Shown here: piece after piece, positions 63,942 to 64,000 of the stretch
How positions within the stretch are numbered: the stretch's first letter is position 1
How the letters are laid out: every line of letters starts with the position of its first letter
Assembly (NCBI GenBank): GCA_033032865.1
Contig: JAWHQI010000718.1
Coordinates: 186,001 to 250,000, forward strand
Reading direction: 5' to 3'
From: Dactylorhiza incarnata
Lineage: Eukaryota; Streptophyta; Magnoliopsida; Asparagales; Orchidaceae
Length of the DNA stretch: 64,000 nt
The notes under the pieces: model-generated
What the model saw: the letters and a program-made list of their open reading frames with translations, nothing else
What the model was told of the DNA's origin: nothing
Database searches by the model: none
Translations under genes and position numbers: made by a program

Positions 63942-64000
63942 ATCTCCCCCTATTTGTCTTAACCCTATTTAGAGAGAAATTGTGTCAGTATTTAGTCATC
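63942..64000 (-). other. Sire-7 polypurine tract and start of internal region
   Basis: Complement of AAGACAAATAGGGGGAGAT directly after the LTR, as in Sire-4. Only about 60 bases are visible. Confidence 0.75.

Overview
This window is plant nuclear DNA built almost entirely of nested LTR retrotransposons. The evidence is initiator-tRNA-Met primer-binding sites, Ty1/copia (Sirevirus-type) and Ty3/gypsy (chromovirus, Tat and Athila-type) domains, CGA-to-TGA stop codons, and a block of Arabidopsis-type telomere repeat (TTTAGGG). Sirevirus abundance fits a monocot-like or other Sirevirus-rich angiosperm; the species cannot be read from the sequence. I found no host gene, tRNA, rRNA or CRISPR array. 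Labels such as Sire-2 and Tek-1 are mine.

Layout. 1-1433: 3' end of a plus-strand Sirevirus (Sire-1). 1434-3071 and 10765-12726: pieces of the 3' LTR of a minus-strand chromovirus (Tek-1), split by a complete pol-less Sirevirus (Sire-2, 3072-10759, TSD TAATC). 12727-17408: decayed Tek-1 gag-pol. 17409-17538 and 25653-27383: its 5' LTR, split by a complete plus-strand chromovirus (Tek-2, 17539-25647). 27384-30559: truncated Tat-type element (Tat-1). 30560-41009: a second Tek-2-like element (Tek-3), carrying a young Athila-like non-autonomous insertion (Ath-1, 33478-39678) in gag and cut off inside RT. 41010-46085: a minus-strand copia (Cop-1) with a fused, shortened pol, followed by an LTR-like stretch with a 1-kb hairpin minisatellite. 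46090-58108: a minus-strand Sirevirus (Sire-3) whose gag is split by a solo LTR (47728-49480) and by a complete non-autonomous Sirevirus (Sire-4, 49686-56136). 58109-64000: a rearranged mosaic of Sirevirus pieces in both orientations (Sire-5, -6, -7).

How the parts work together. No element here looks autonomous. Several keep the cis parts needed for copying (LTR, primer site, purine tract) with gag or an accessory frame but no polymerase, so they would depend on enzymes made elsewhere. Two observations stand out. First, Tek-2 and Tek-3 share a short GT-AG intron between gag and protease that keeps the frame when removed and gives a Gag-only product when retained. Second, short repeated, often palindromic motifs next to TATA boxes are shared between copia and gypsy LTRs, which suggests promoter modules common to unrelated element classes.

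All coordinates and similarities were read by eye; boundaries marked approximate need an alignment.
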